From positions 214,096 through 278,095 of the forward strand of contig NZ_JAACJS010000011.1 of NCBI RefSeq assembly GCF_009939005.1: 64,000 nt of DNA. The letters are read 5' to 3'. The notes beneath the pieces were generated by a model, which was not told the DNA's origin, did no database searches, and was given only the letters and a program-made list of their open reading frames with translations. The first letter of the stretch is position 1. Each line of letters begins with the position of its first letter. Positions 27,845 through 37,324 of this stretch are shown here, one piece after another. The DNA comes from Sediminibacterium roseum. Lineage in GTDB: Bacteria; Bacteroidota; Bacteroidia; Chitinophagales; Chitinophagaceae. A program made the position numbers and the translations under genes.

Positions 27845-30800
27845 TTATCCTCTCACTTTGATCAGCTGGATCACTTTGCGTGTTCCACCTTGTGTCATTT
27901 CTGCGAAGTAGGTACCGCTTGCATAGTTAGCGCCCACACGGATGGTGCTGTTGGAACCGATCTTAGTTTGGGCATCAACCACGCGTCCGTTTGCATCCAT
28001 CACACGCATGTTGATCGGTGTTTCGTACTTGCTTTCAAATTTCAATGTAAAGTAAGTAGTACTTGGATTTGGCATTACGGTTACTTTCAGTTCTTCTTCT
28101 GATGTAGCAGCACTTGCGCTTTCCGAGGTCACCGCCTGTGTAGATACTGCGGCCGGAACCGATTTGTTCACCACTGTAACCGGTACAGGTGAAGAACTGC
28201 AATCGTAACTGTTCCAGATCACTGTGTTGCCTTTGCTTTCCAGCATTTCTACTACGAATGTACCTGTCATGTAAACATCATCGTTGCAATCTGAAGTGTT
28301 GTGGCTTCTGTGGTCGCAAGCCTTGTGGTTGTGCCCGTTGTGCGGACATTGCCATGAAGAGTGTGCGCCGTGGCCACAGTTGCTCTTATAATCGTTGTCG
28401 CAATCTGTAGAAGTTACAAACAGTTTGCCATCAGGCATGATGATGTTTGCATTGAACCTGGTGTCTGCACCTTTTACGGTGAAGCGCTCTTCGTCACAAG
28501 ATTTATCGTCTACGAAGAAAGTTACCCGGTAGTTATCCGGGTTAACCAATACCTGGCTGCCGATGCTAACCTGTGTGCTTACGCGTACGCTTGTGTTTGG
28601 AGCGAAACGTACATAGCTGTAGTAACCATCCCTTGCGCCGTCTTCAACCAACAGTTTATCGATGTTGATGGTTGAGTTGGTAAACCTTACGCTTGCGCCT
28701 TCTTCAAGGTCAATCGTTCCGAAGATCGTACCGCTCAAAGTGGCGTAGGTACCTTTTTTGATCTTGAGTGTTTTATAGTTGCCGCTCAAAGAAACCGTAG
28801 CGTATTGTGCGGTTGTGTAGTTTGAGTAGCTGTTTGCATTTGAAGTGTTGTACTGCATCGCCGGAACACCTGTTACTGTTGCAACACCGCTCACTGTTTT
28901 GAGGATATTGTCAGAAGATGTCTTAGAGATATACGGTGCTTTCACAAAAGATCCCGCACCATTTACCGCTGTATATCCTTTGAAGCTAACCGAACCCGAT
29001 GTTGTAGTGATGCCTACGCTTCCTGAAGACACTTTAGAATATTTACCAAACATCGCGCTTTTGCTGGCCAGGATGGTGTAGCTGCCTGCCAGGCCCTGTT
29101 TGCTGTAGGTGTAAGTGGCCGCCGTGCTTGTGCAACCGCCTGCAGTTACATACAATGAGTAAGTTCCCTCCTGGTCGTCCTGGCCGAGGCTCAATTGTGA
29201 GCTTGTTCCCAGTACCGTGTTGCCCGACATCCATTTGAAAGATGCGCCGCTTACTGATGATGAACCGGTCAGAACCAATCCGCCACACAGGTCATTTGAT
29301 GTACCTGTTGCAGTAATTGTAGCTACCGGGCCACCAGTGATGTTCACTGTCTGGTTTTGTGTGCTTGTGTTTCCGTTGCCATCGGTGTAAGTCCAGCGGA
29401 TGGTATAGGTACCTTTTGCTGTGTATGTCAAAGGATCTGTAGTTGTACCGTTAACCACACCTGCGCATGCATCGTTTGCTTTAGGCACTGATGTGATGGC
29501 CAGGCCACATGTTCCTGTGATAGCCGGAAGGCTGCTCACCTGTGGAACCGGCGCCTGTGTATCGTTAACGATCACCGTTTGCGGTTGTATGGTTACGTTT
29601 CCTCTTGCATCAACAAATTTCCAGTTGATGGTATAGGTTCCCTGTGCTGTGTAAGTCAATGGATCTGTAGTTGTACCTACGATCGTTGCGCCGCTGCATG
29701 CATCACGCGCTGTTGGCGCATTGCCTGCAGTGTTTCCGCCTGTACCGCCGTTGTCGTCACCATCACAATCGTGGCTATCGTCTGAAGAACCACCAAAGTA
29801 AAGGTTGAACAGGTAGGCTACGATGCTCCTGAGGTTCCAGTCGCGGCATTTGCATGAACTTGTTTTGCAATGGCAAACCGTGCGGCAGCAACGGCAGTCG
29901 TCGTTACATGCGTTGTTGTTTGTTGGCGTTGAAGTGATCGTGAGTCCTGCAGAACACTGGCCGGTGATCGTTGGCAGGCTTGCCACTGTTGGCACCGGTG
30001 CTGCCAGGCTTTTCACTGTTACGGTGAATGTTTGTGAAATGCTACCGCAGTTATTGATAGCCCTTACGGTTACGGTTGTAACACCTACATTGAATATTGC
30101 ACCGCTTCCTGTACCTGAGCCGCTGGCTGTTGTGGCGCCTGAGAATGTATAAGTAAGCGCCGGAGATGTTCCTCCAACGGTGAGGCTGTAGGATGCAGTT
30201 GCATTTGCACAACTGTTCACTGAGATATTTGATGCTGCTGAAGTAAATACCGGTGCAGTACATGTTGGAACCGACGGTGTTACCGTTACCACTGTGCTTA
30301 CAGATGTTGAACATCCCGCACCATTGGTGACTGTGTAGGTGATCGTTGCTGTACCTACGTTTACACCGGTTACAAGTCCTGAAGCATTCACCGTAGCATT
30401 TGCGCTGTTGCTGCTCCAAACGCCGCCTGTGGTAGCGTCAGACAATTGTGTTGTTGCGCCTGCTGCCACGCTTGTGTTACCTGTGATCGCGGCAACAGAA
30501 GGATTGGTATTTACCGTTACTGCTGTTGTAGCGGCAGCTGAGCAACCTGCTGCATTGGTAGCGGTTACTGAGTAATTACCTCCTGAGGTTACGGTGATCG
30601 AAGTTCCGGTAGCGCCGTTGCTCCATGTACCGCTGGTGTTTGAAGTAAGTGTGGTAGATCCGCAGTTATTGGCAACTGTGATCACCGGTGTAGCCTGTAC
30701 CGCTTTAGGAGCCGCAACACCCGAACCGTTTGCGCTTACGCAGCCATTCACGGTTTGTGTTACTGTATAGGTTCCTGCTGCTGATACATTGATCGACGCA

Positions 30801-33800
30801 GTTGAAGCACCGTTGCTCCACAGGATAGAACCTGTTGTATTGGAAGCAGTAAGTGTTGATGTTCCGCAGTTGTTCACCACGGTTACGGTTGGTGCTGATG
30901 GCGCTGCCTTAGGAGCAGACACACCTGAACCTGCCGCGCTGGTGCAACCGTTCGATGTTTGTGTTACTGTATAAGTTGCACTGTTTGAAACAGTGATCGA
31001 TGTAGTTGTTTCGCCGTTGCTCCATACCAGTGTTCCGGTAGGATTGGCAACGGTAAGTGTTGATGTGCCGCAGTTGTTTACCACGTTCACCACCGGTGTT
31101 GCCGGAGCCGCTTTAGGAGCAGCAACCACTGTACCTGGAGTGCTTGCACAACCGTTTACGGTTTGTGTGGCAGTGTAGGTTCCTGCAGTTGTTACGGTGA
31201 TCGATGAACCCGTTGCGCCGGTGTTCCAGTTAACCGTACCTGTTGTGTTGGAAGCTGTCAATACGGTTGATCCGCAATTGTTAACCGCTGTTACTGTTGG
31301 AGCAACCGGACGCGCGTTAACGGTTACTGTAGCCGATGCAGATGCACCGCATGCATTTGTATAAGTGATGTTTGCAGAACCTGCAGCCACACCTGTTACA
31401 ACACCCGATGCGTTTACGGTAGCAACCGTTGGATCAGAACTGCTCCATGTACCGCCTGTACTTGTAGTTGCGAGTGTTGTTGAAGACCCCAGACATACGG
31501 TTGTTGTTCCGGTGATCGGCGCCACCACGCTTGCAGTTACGGTTACAGTAAAGCTTCCTGTTGAAGTATTGCCTGCTGCATCTTTAGCGGTCACATTCAC
31601 TGTTGTTGTTCCGATAGGGAACGCAGTGCCTGGGTTCTGACTGTAGGTAATGATCACAGTCGGATCTTCTGATTCTTCAGTTGCAGTTGCTGCAAATGTT
31701 ACCACAGCATTGCAGGTTGCGCCGTTGGCAGCTACAGTGATGTTGGCCGGTACGGTAAGAACCGGAGCCGTAACATCCACAGGGCGTGCCACGATCACTG
31801 TCTGGTTTTGTGTAGAAGTATTTCCGTTGCCGTCGTTGTAGTTCCATACTATAGTATAGGTACCGCTTGTGTTGAATGTAAGCGGGCTGGTAGTTGTACC
31901 GGTGATCGCGCCACGGCATGCATCGGTAGCTGTTGGTACCGTGGTTACGGTAGCCGGTGCAGTTACGTTGATGGTTGGCAATGAAGCAACATTCGGAACA
32001 GGAGCCGTTACATCCGGAACAACCGTTACCACGAGCGGAGCAGAGATGATCACCACCGATCCGTTTGTGATCTTAACCGAGTAATTGCCGCTTTGTGATG
32101 CAACGTATGAAACAGAAGTAGCACCATTGATCGCCACATCGTTTTTAAACCATTGGTAAGCAGTTCCTGTAGTTGCGCTCGTCAACTGAACAGAACCCGA
32201 AGGACAGAATGAAGTCGGGCCGTCTGCGATGATCTGCGGAAGGTCTGAAACCTTGATCCTTGTGCTTGCTGTGACCACACAGTTTGTATACGGTGTGCTT
32301 ACGGTATAAGTACCGCTCTGTATTTCCTGAACATTGTTCAGGACAGGGTTTTGTGTTGAAGATGCAAATGAGTTAGGTCCTTCCCAGTTGTACACATCGT
32401 TGTTTCCATACTCTGCAAACAGTTTGGCAGTACTTCCTGTCTGGAATACAGATCCGTTTGCTGAAGCGGTAAGCAATGGAAGCGGGAAGTAATCACAAAG
32501 ACCATATACTTTACCATCAACCCAGTTCGAAGTTGTACCTGTTAACCTGAAGTTCTGTAAAGTACCGTGTGCGTTGTTTCCGCTTGAGTCTGCCAGTGTA
32601 GCATAAGCGGCATTGTCTACGTTGATCAGCCCCTGGTTGAAACGGTAGTAAGCCGTCAATGCAACCTGGTTGGCAAGGCCATTGTTGTCTCCGTTCAACT
32701 CACATGTCTTCATGTTGTTGATGATCTCACATTGAGAAACAGCCCTTCCCCATACGCGAACCTCATCTACGGTTCCTTTGAAGAACTCGGACCTTTCATC
32801 GTTGTTTCCGATCATCAGGTTCCTGCTGCTTTTGGTATAGGTGCCTGTTACTTCCTGTGTTCCTACGAGAATACCGTTGAGGTAAATACGCATGAAATAG
32901 CCATCAAATGTTGCAGCGAGGTGGTTCCATTTGTTGATCGCTGAACTTGGAAAGTTCGCTGTCAGTTCTTTCCATGAATTGTCGACCGACAGTTCAAATG
33001 TGAAAGAGTTCCATTTATCGTTTGTTTTAGGGAATTTGAAACCGGTCTGGCTGTAGATATCCGAATTGGTTACTACGTTCTGGTTTGTGATGTTGGCATC
33101 TGTAGGATAGATCCATGCTTCTACAGAGAAAGCATCGCTGTTCAGTTTTTCGTTGTAGCCGGTTGAAACATAGTCGTCGATACCATCAAGGTTCAATCCA
33201 CTCGCTCTCGGCGCAACGGTGATCACAACGCTGGATGTACCTGAACATCCATTAACCGTTGCCGTTACTGTATAGGTACCTGTTGCGTTCAAACCAACAC
33301 CTTCAATAGATGGGTTCTGCAGGTTGGAAGTAAAGTTATTGGGGCCGGTCCATGAATAAGTGGCTCCCGGAAGACTCTCTGCGGTCAGGTTTAATGTGCC
33401 GCTCACCGGAACCAGTGAAAGCAATGCGCCTGCAGTTACGGTAGGAGGTGTTACCGGTGTGCATACAGTTGAAGAAATGGCTGGGTTGCCGTCTGTCCAG
33501 TTAGACAAAAGACCTGTACCCAACAGGCCAAAATTCGTAAGGGTGCCATTGGCACCGTTAGGGCCTGAATCGTTCAAGCCTGTTTCAAGCGGGTTGGGTA
33601 CTCCGAGGATTCCCTGGTTGAATTTATAATAAGCGATCAGCCCGTTTTCGTTGCCTGAAAGTTCGCAGAACATGCTGCTTGAAATTTCGCAACCTGAAAG
33701 TGCACGGTTGAAAATGCGGACCTCATCAACGGCACCGCCGTAGTATTCGCCAAGGCCTGCCTGGTTACCCAATGCAAGCGGGTTGTTGTTAACAGTGATG

Positions 33801-34282
33801 GTACCTGAAAAGTTCAATGAACCTGATTGAACGCCGTCGATGTAAATACGCATTGTGTATCCATCATAAGTAGCGGCAACGTGGTGCCATGCATTCAGCT
33901 TGTCTGCACCGTAAGGAATTCTCAAAGTTCTCCAGCCGGCACCGTTGATGTTCAGCAGGAACTCGATCGTGGTCCAGCCATTGATCGTTCTCGGGAAGAT
34001 ATAACTGTTGCTCGCAGCAGCGGCAGATTTGGAAACCACATCCTGCACACCCGTCGACTTTGCCGGTTTGATCCAGGCTTCGATGGTCAGGTTTGAAGTT
34101 ACATTCATCGCAGGCTTAACCGGGATGATAACGTAATCGTTCTGTCCATCAAAACTCAGCGCGCCCGCCTGTTGTGCCTGTGTGTTATTCACAAACAAAA
34201 CAACTGCAAGCATGCAAAATGCAAGTGATTTTCGGAGTGAGTTCAGCCTTAAGATTGCCTTTGCGTAAAAATTCAGGTTCAT
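27845..34282 (-). CDS. Giant LamG/Ig-repeat surface protein with T9SS sorting domain and Cys/His-rich insertions
   Basis: The 2145-residue protein has a signal peptide (about 1-36). Two LamG-like concanavalin domains follow, with SFDGQNDYVIIP near 43 and LDGIDDYVSTGYN near 362. Each is followed by Ig/PKD-like segments such as ATYSWTGPNNFTS. Next come HYR-type repeats, BIG2-like repeats (TGGTWSSSDPTVATVNASG) and at least four repeats of about 50 residues built on NNCGTSTLT...WSNG...GTYTVTQT. A Cys-packed insertion is encoded at about 29727-29930 and a His/Cys-rich loop at about 28270-28425. The last 80 residues (MPNPSTTYFTLKF, RKVIQLIKV) are a type A T9SS sorting signal. It is probably a surface adhesin or glycan-binding protein. 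It is transcribed alone and ends at a strong terminator. Confidence 0.9.
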   Translation of the reverse strand: MNLNFYAKAILRLNSLRKSLAFCMLAVVLFVNNTQAQQAGALSFDGQNDYVIIPVKPAMNVTSNLTIEAWIKPAKSTGVQDVVSKSAAAASNSYIFPRTINGWTTIEFLLNINGAGWRTLRIPYGADKLNAWHHVAATYDGYTMRIYIDGVQSGSLNFSGTITVNNNPLALGNQAGLGEYYGGAVDEVRIFNRALSGCEISSSMFCELSGNENGLIAYYKFNQGILGVPNPLETGLNDSGPNGANGTLTNFGLLGTGLLSNWTDGNPAISSTVCTPVTPPTVTAGALLSLVPVSGTLNLTAESLPGATYSWTGPNNFTSNLQNPSIEGVGLNATGTYTVTATVNGCSGTSSVVITVAPRASGLNLDGIDDYVSTGYNEKLNSDAFSVEAWIYPTDANITNQNVVTNSDIYSQTGFKFPKTNDKWNSFTFELSVDNSWKELTANFPSSAINKWNHLAATFDGYFMRIYLNGILVGTQEVTGTYTKSSRNLMIGNNDERSEFFKGTVDEVRVWGRAVSQCEIINNMKTCELNGDNNGLANQVALTAYYRFNQGLINVDNAAYATLADSSGNNAHGTLQNFRLTGTTSNWVDGKVYGLCDYFPLPLLTASANGSVFQTGSTAKLFAEYGNNDVYNWEGPNSFASSTQNPVLNNVQEIQSGTYTVSTPYTNCVVTASTRIKVSDLPQIIADGPTSFCPSGSVQLTSATTGTAYQWFKNDVAINGATSVSYVASQSGNYSVKITNGSVVIISAPLVVTVVPDVTAPVPNVASLPTINVTAPATVTTVPTATDACRGAITGTTTSPLTFNTSGTYTIVWNYNDGNGNTSTQNQTVIVARPVDVTAPVLTVPANITVAANGATCNAVVTFAATATEESEDPTVIITYSQNPGTAFPIGTTTVNVTAKDAAGNTSTGSFTVTVTASVVAPITGTTTVCLGSSTTLATTSTGGTWSSSDPTVATVNASGVVTGVAAGSANITYTNACGASASATVTVNARPVAPTVTAVNNCGSTVLTASNTTGTVNWNTGATGSSITVTTAGTYTATQTVNGCASTPGTVVAAPKAAPATPVVNVVNNCGTSTLTVANPTGTLVWSNGETTTSITVSNSATYTVTQTSNGCTSAAGSGVSAPKAAPSAPTVTVVNNCGTSTLTASNTTGSILWSNGASTASINVSAAGTYTVTQTVNGCVSANGSGVAAPKAVQATPVITVANNCGSTTLTSNTSGTWSNGATGTSITVTSGGNYSVTATNAAGCSAAATTAVTVNTNPSVAAITGNTSVAAGATTQLSDATTGGVWSSNSANATVNASGLVTGVNVGTATITYTVTNGAGCSTSVSTVVTVTPSVPTCTAPVFTSAASNISVNSCANATASYSLTVGGTSPALTYTFSGATTASGSGTGSGAIFNVGVTTVTVRAINNCGSISQTFTVTVKSLAAPVPTVASLPTITGQCSAGLTITSTPTNNNACNDDCRCCRTVCHCKTSSCKCRDWNLRSIVAYLFNLYFGGSSDDSHDCDGDDNGGTGGNTAGNAPTARDACSGATIVGTTTDPLTYTAQGTYTINWKFVDARGNVTIQPQTVIVNDTQAPVPQVSSLPAITGTCGLAITSVPKANDACAGVVNGTTTDPLTYTAKGTYTIRWTYTDGNGNTSTQNQTVNITGGPVATITATGTSNDLCGGLVLTGSSSVSGASFKWMSGNTVLGTSSQLSLGQDDQEGTYSLYVTAGGCTSTAATYTYSKQGLAGSYTILASKSAMFGKYSKVSSGSVGITTTSGSVSFKGYTAVNGAGSFVKAPYISKTSSDNILKTVSGVATVTGVPAMQYNTSNANSYSNYTTAQYATVSLSGNYKTLKIKKGTYATLSGTIFGTIDLEEGASVRFTNSTINIDKLLVEDGARDGYYSYVRFAPNTSVRVSTQVSIGSQVLVNPDNYRVTFFVDDKSCDEERFTVKGADTRFNANIIMPDGKLFVTSTDCDNDYKSNCGHGAHSSWQCPHNGHNHKACDHRSHNTSDCNDDVYMTGTFVVEMLESKGNTVIWNSYDCSSSPVPVTVVNKSVPAAVSTQAVTSESASAATSEEELKVTVMPNPSTTYFTLKFESKYETPINMRVMDANGRVVDAQTKIGSNSTIRVGANYASGTYFAEMTQGGTRKVIQLIKVRG

Positions 34283-35210
34283 AACTTAATCAAATTTGAC
34301 GGTCGGTTTATTTTTACCTCCCATCGTTTTTATTTCAAAATCTGAAACCGAATCCAAAGTGTTAAATCTTCTGAAACCCAAACCAGCTAAGCACCGGCGC
34401 ATTTCAGAATGTTTAAGAACTTTTAGATTTTTTGAACAGAGACCGCAACATCCTGATCTTCCGTTCGGGTAACCTAAACGTCGACAACAAGTGTCGACCT
34501 GTAAAGATTACACTACAAATGTACTAAAAACATCGATTTAGCAATTCTTTTTAAAAGAAAACTTAAAAAAGATTTCCACAGTACTGGATAAGGGTTGGGA
34601 ATACGATTTCCACGGCGCCTGGGCCGTGTAGACCAATGATAATTTAAAAATGTTTGTATTTCATTGATTATCAAATATTAATGAATCATTTTAGGTTGTT
34701 TCAAAGTCCACTAAAAAAATGGATTATTCCAAACAAACGGGCCTGGTAAAATGACTGTTAATATTTTTAATCAAAAGGGGCATTTGCGCCTAAAAACTAC
34801 AAACAAATCAAACTTCATCACTACATTTATGTAGTATCAATACCACTTATTAATTAATTTTATTATTTGCAAAATGGATATTTCGCGGGCATAACGGGGC
34901 GTTTTGCACCGTTAAAACACCGGTGTCTGCCGGGGAAAAAACGCTACAAAACCTGTATGCCTGGTGTCGCTTCACTTCCACCGCAGCGGGGATGTGTTTG
35001 CGAAAGCTAGTCCTCTCGATACTTTTGTTGCTGGTCTCCTATCGTACCGATTACCTCTATGTCGCCCGGCGAGTAGGCTGGTTACCTGTACTGCATTATT
35101 TTACCTCCGCGGATGATTTCAAAAACATTGCTGCGCGACGAGGAGACCGCCCTTTGTAAAGATTCATTTATTTTTACCGCATCGTAGTTGAATAGAAGCA
35201 CACGCAACAG
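34283..35210. other. Long divergent intergenic region (about 930 bases)
   Basis: The region lies between the start of the giant gene (minus) and the racemase gene (plus). It is AT-rich at 34500-34880 and must contain both promoters. A small hairpin, GTCGACA (34480-34486) with TGTCGAC (34492-34498), lies about 200 bases upstream of the giant gene and could belong to its leader. A 78-codon frame beginning with GTG at 34923 has no convincing protein features. No RNA gene was recognised. Confidence 0.5.
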
Positions 35211-35891
35211 ATGAAAAAGATCGGATTGGTTGGCGGCATCAGTTGGACATCAACCCTGGAATACTACAGGTTGATCAACGAAGGGGTTAATGAAAAGCTT
35301 GGCGGATTGAATTTTGCCGAATGCGTGATCGTGTCCCTGAATTTCGATGACATCCAGAAACACACCTGGGAGAACGCGTACGGCCTCCTCCGCGAAGCCA
35401 CCCAAACGCTCACCCAAACAGATGTTGACGCGATCGCCTTGTGTGCAAACACCGCACACCTGTTTGCCGACGAACTCCGGGCCGGCATCGGTGTTCCCCT
35501 GATACACATCGGGGAGGAAACTGCCAAAACGGTTCAACGATCCGGCCTGAAAAAGATCGGCTTACTCGGAACGGTCCATACGATGCAGAAAGATTTTTAC
35601 AAAGCAAAATTCCACGCACTCGGCATTGAAGTACTGGTACCCACCCTGCAGGAAACAAAAAATTACATCCAGCAAACTTTAAAGGAAGAGCTGGGCCGTG
35701 GTGTGCTGAGGGAAGAAACAAAAAAGAATTACATCGCCATTATGAACGAACTCGTTGCAGCCGGCGCCGAAGGCATTGTACTGGGCTGCACTGAAATACC
35801 CCTGCTGATCAAACAAACAGACGTGCCGGTCAAAGTGTTTGATACAATTGCGATCCACGTAAATGCGATCGTTGATTTTATGGTTTCGTAA
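35211..35891 (+). CDS. Aspartate/glutamate racemase family protein
   Basis: The 226-residue protein starts MKKIGLVGGISW and has the paired active-site cysteines of this family: ALCANTAH near residue 81 and VLGCTEIPLL near residue 195. These act as the two acid/base thiols in cofactor-independent amino acid racemases. The length is normal. It resembles RacX/YgeA broad-range racemases more than MurI; the substrate is not determined. It has no operon partner. Confidence 0.88.
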   Translation: MKKIGLVGGISWTSTLEYYRLINEGVNEKLGGLNFAECVIVSLNFDDIQKHTWENAYGLLREATQTLTQTDVDAIALCANTAHLFADELRAGIGVPLIHIGEETAKTVQRSGLKKIGLLGTVHTMQKDFYKAKFHALGIEVLVPTLQETKNYIQQTLKEELGRGVLREETKKNYIAIMNELVAAGAEGIVLGCTEIPLLIKQTDVPVKVFDTIAIHVNAIVDFMVS

Positions 35892-35911
35892 AACAACGCC
35901 TTCCAACCTAC

Positions 35912-37192
35912 TTACAACTGGGGTTCTGCCATCACCTCTTTCGGAGCGATCACCTTATGCGTTTTCAAACCAAATACCAATGTAACAACAAAGCATACGA
36001 GCGGCACGATATACGCAGTCTGTATGTTGCCGGTGATGTCATCGATGCGGCCAAAGATCAACGATAATACGGCGCCTCCTACGATCGACATGATGATAAG
36101 GCTGCTGCCGATCTTCGCATCTGCATCAAGGTCTTTGATGCCGAGTGCAAAGATGGTGGGGAACATGATCGACATAAAAAAACCGATCGCTATCACAACG
36201 TATATCGCTAACATTCCATGGCAAACCATCGCTGCCGCGCACAACCCGATGTTGATCAACGAATACAATGCAAGCAATTTTTCAGGTTTGATGTACCGCA
36301 TGAGAAACGTACCGAAGAACCGGCCGATCATAAATGCCATTCCGTAGCCAAGCCCCAGGTAACGCGCGGCAGATTTACCATCCAGTCCCGCCGCCTTCGC
36401 CGCATACAAAATAAAAAAGCTGCCCACACAAACCTGTGCGCCCACATAAAAGAATTGTGCGATCACGGCCCAGCGCAGGTGCGAATGACGCAAGGCATGG
36501 AACACATTCCTGCGTTCGGATCTTCCTGTTTCTTCTTCTTTGATCTCCGGTAATTTGATCAGCGCAAACAAGAACGCGATCACCAGAATAAAACTGCCAA
36601 GAACCAGGTACGGTGTTTTTACAGTTGATGCTTCGGATGCCAATGCAGCCTGCCTTGCGGCCGCCGTCATGGTAGCCAGTTCTTTATCCGAAAAACCATT
36701 TGTACGGATCACCGCATCGCCAATGATGGGCGCGGTGGCTGCGGCGAGCCCGTTGAACGATTGCGCAAAATTCAAACGGAGGGTTCCTGTTTTGGGATCG
36801 CCAAGCAGCGATGCATACGGATTGGCCGCTGTTTCAAGTATGGTCAGGCCGCAGGCGATGATGAAAAGTGCGCCAAGAAAAAACACGTACAGTTGTGTAT
36901 TTGCGGCAGGAATAAAAAGGAAGGAACCGGTGGCAAACAAAAGCAAACCTGTAATGATGCCTGCTTTGTATCCATATTTGCGCATTAACATTCCGGCAGG
37001 CAAGGCCATTGCAAAATAGGCGATGTACACAGAAAAATCGACCAGCGACGATTCGAGCGTTGAGAGGCTGAACGAACGTTTCAGGTGCGGGATTAATATC
37101 GGGTCTACGTTGTGTATAAAACCCCATAAAAAAAACAGCGTGGTAACCAATGCAAACGGGATCAGGTAATTCGGTTTTGGCGAAGCAGGCAT
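35912..37192 (-). CDS. FucP/GluP-like sugar:proton symporter (MFS)
   Basis: The 426-residue protein has about 12 membrane helices. It opens with ALVTTLFFLWGFIHNVDPIL and contains ILETAANPYASLLG and NFAQSFNGL, the signature of the fucose/glucose/galactose permease branch of the major facilitator superfamily. It would import a monosaccharide with protons across the inner membrane. A GH95 alpha-fucosidase gene lies about 4.6 kb away, which makes fucose a reasonable but unproven substrate. It lies 132 bases downstream of the GMC oxidoreductase on the same strand. Confidence 0.88.
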   Translation of the reverse strand: MPASPKPNYLIPFALVTTLFFLWGFIHNVDPILIPHLKRSFSLSTLESSLVDFSVYIAYFAMALPAGMLMRKYGYKAGIITGLLLFATGSFLFIPAANTQLYVFFLGALFIIACGLTILETAANPYASLLGDPKTGTLRLNFAQSFNGLAAATAPIIGDAVIRTNGFSDKELATMTAAARQAALASEASTVKTPYLVLGSFILVIAFLFALIKLPEIKEEETGRSERRNVFHALRHSHLRWAVIAQFFYVGAQVCVGSFFILYAAKAAGLDGKSAARYLGLGYGMAFMIGRFFGTFLMRYIKPEKLLALYSLINIGLCAAAMVCHGMLAIYVVIAIGFFMSIMFPTIFALGIKDLDADAKIGSSLIIMSIVGGAVLSLIFGRIDDITGNIQTAYIVPLVCFVVTLVFGLKTHKVIAPKEVMAEPQL

Positions 37193-37324
37193 ACAGTTGG
37201 TTTATGGGTTTATTTGTGATTGGCTTGTTACCCGTTATCTGGTTGGTGTATTGTTTATCGTTTGTATCGATGTGATGATCCTGGAATAAAAACACAACCA
37301 AAAAAAACAACACTCAAATTATTG

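Noticed and set aside
34923..35159. 78-codon frame starting with GTG upstream of the racemase
   Set aside because: A hydrophobic middle part gives a weak membrane-like signal, but there is no other support and the region is a long intergenic spacer.
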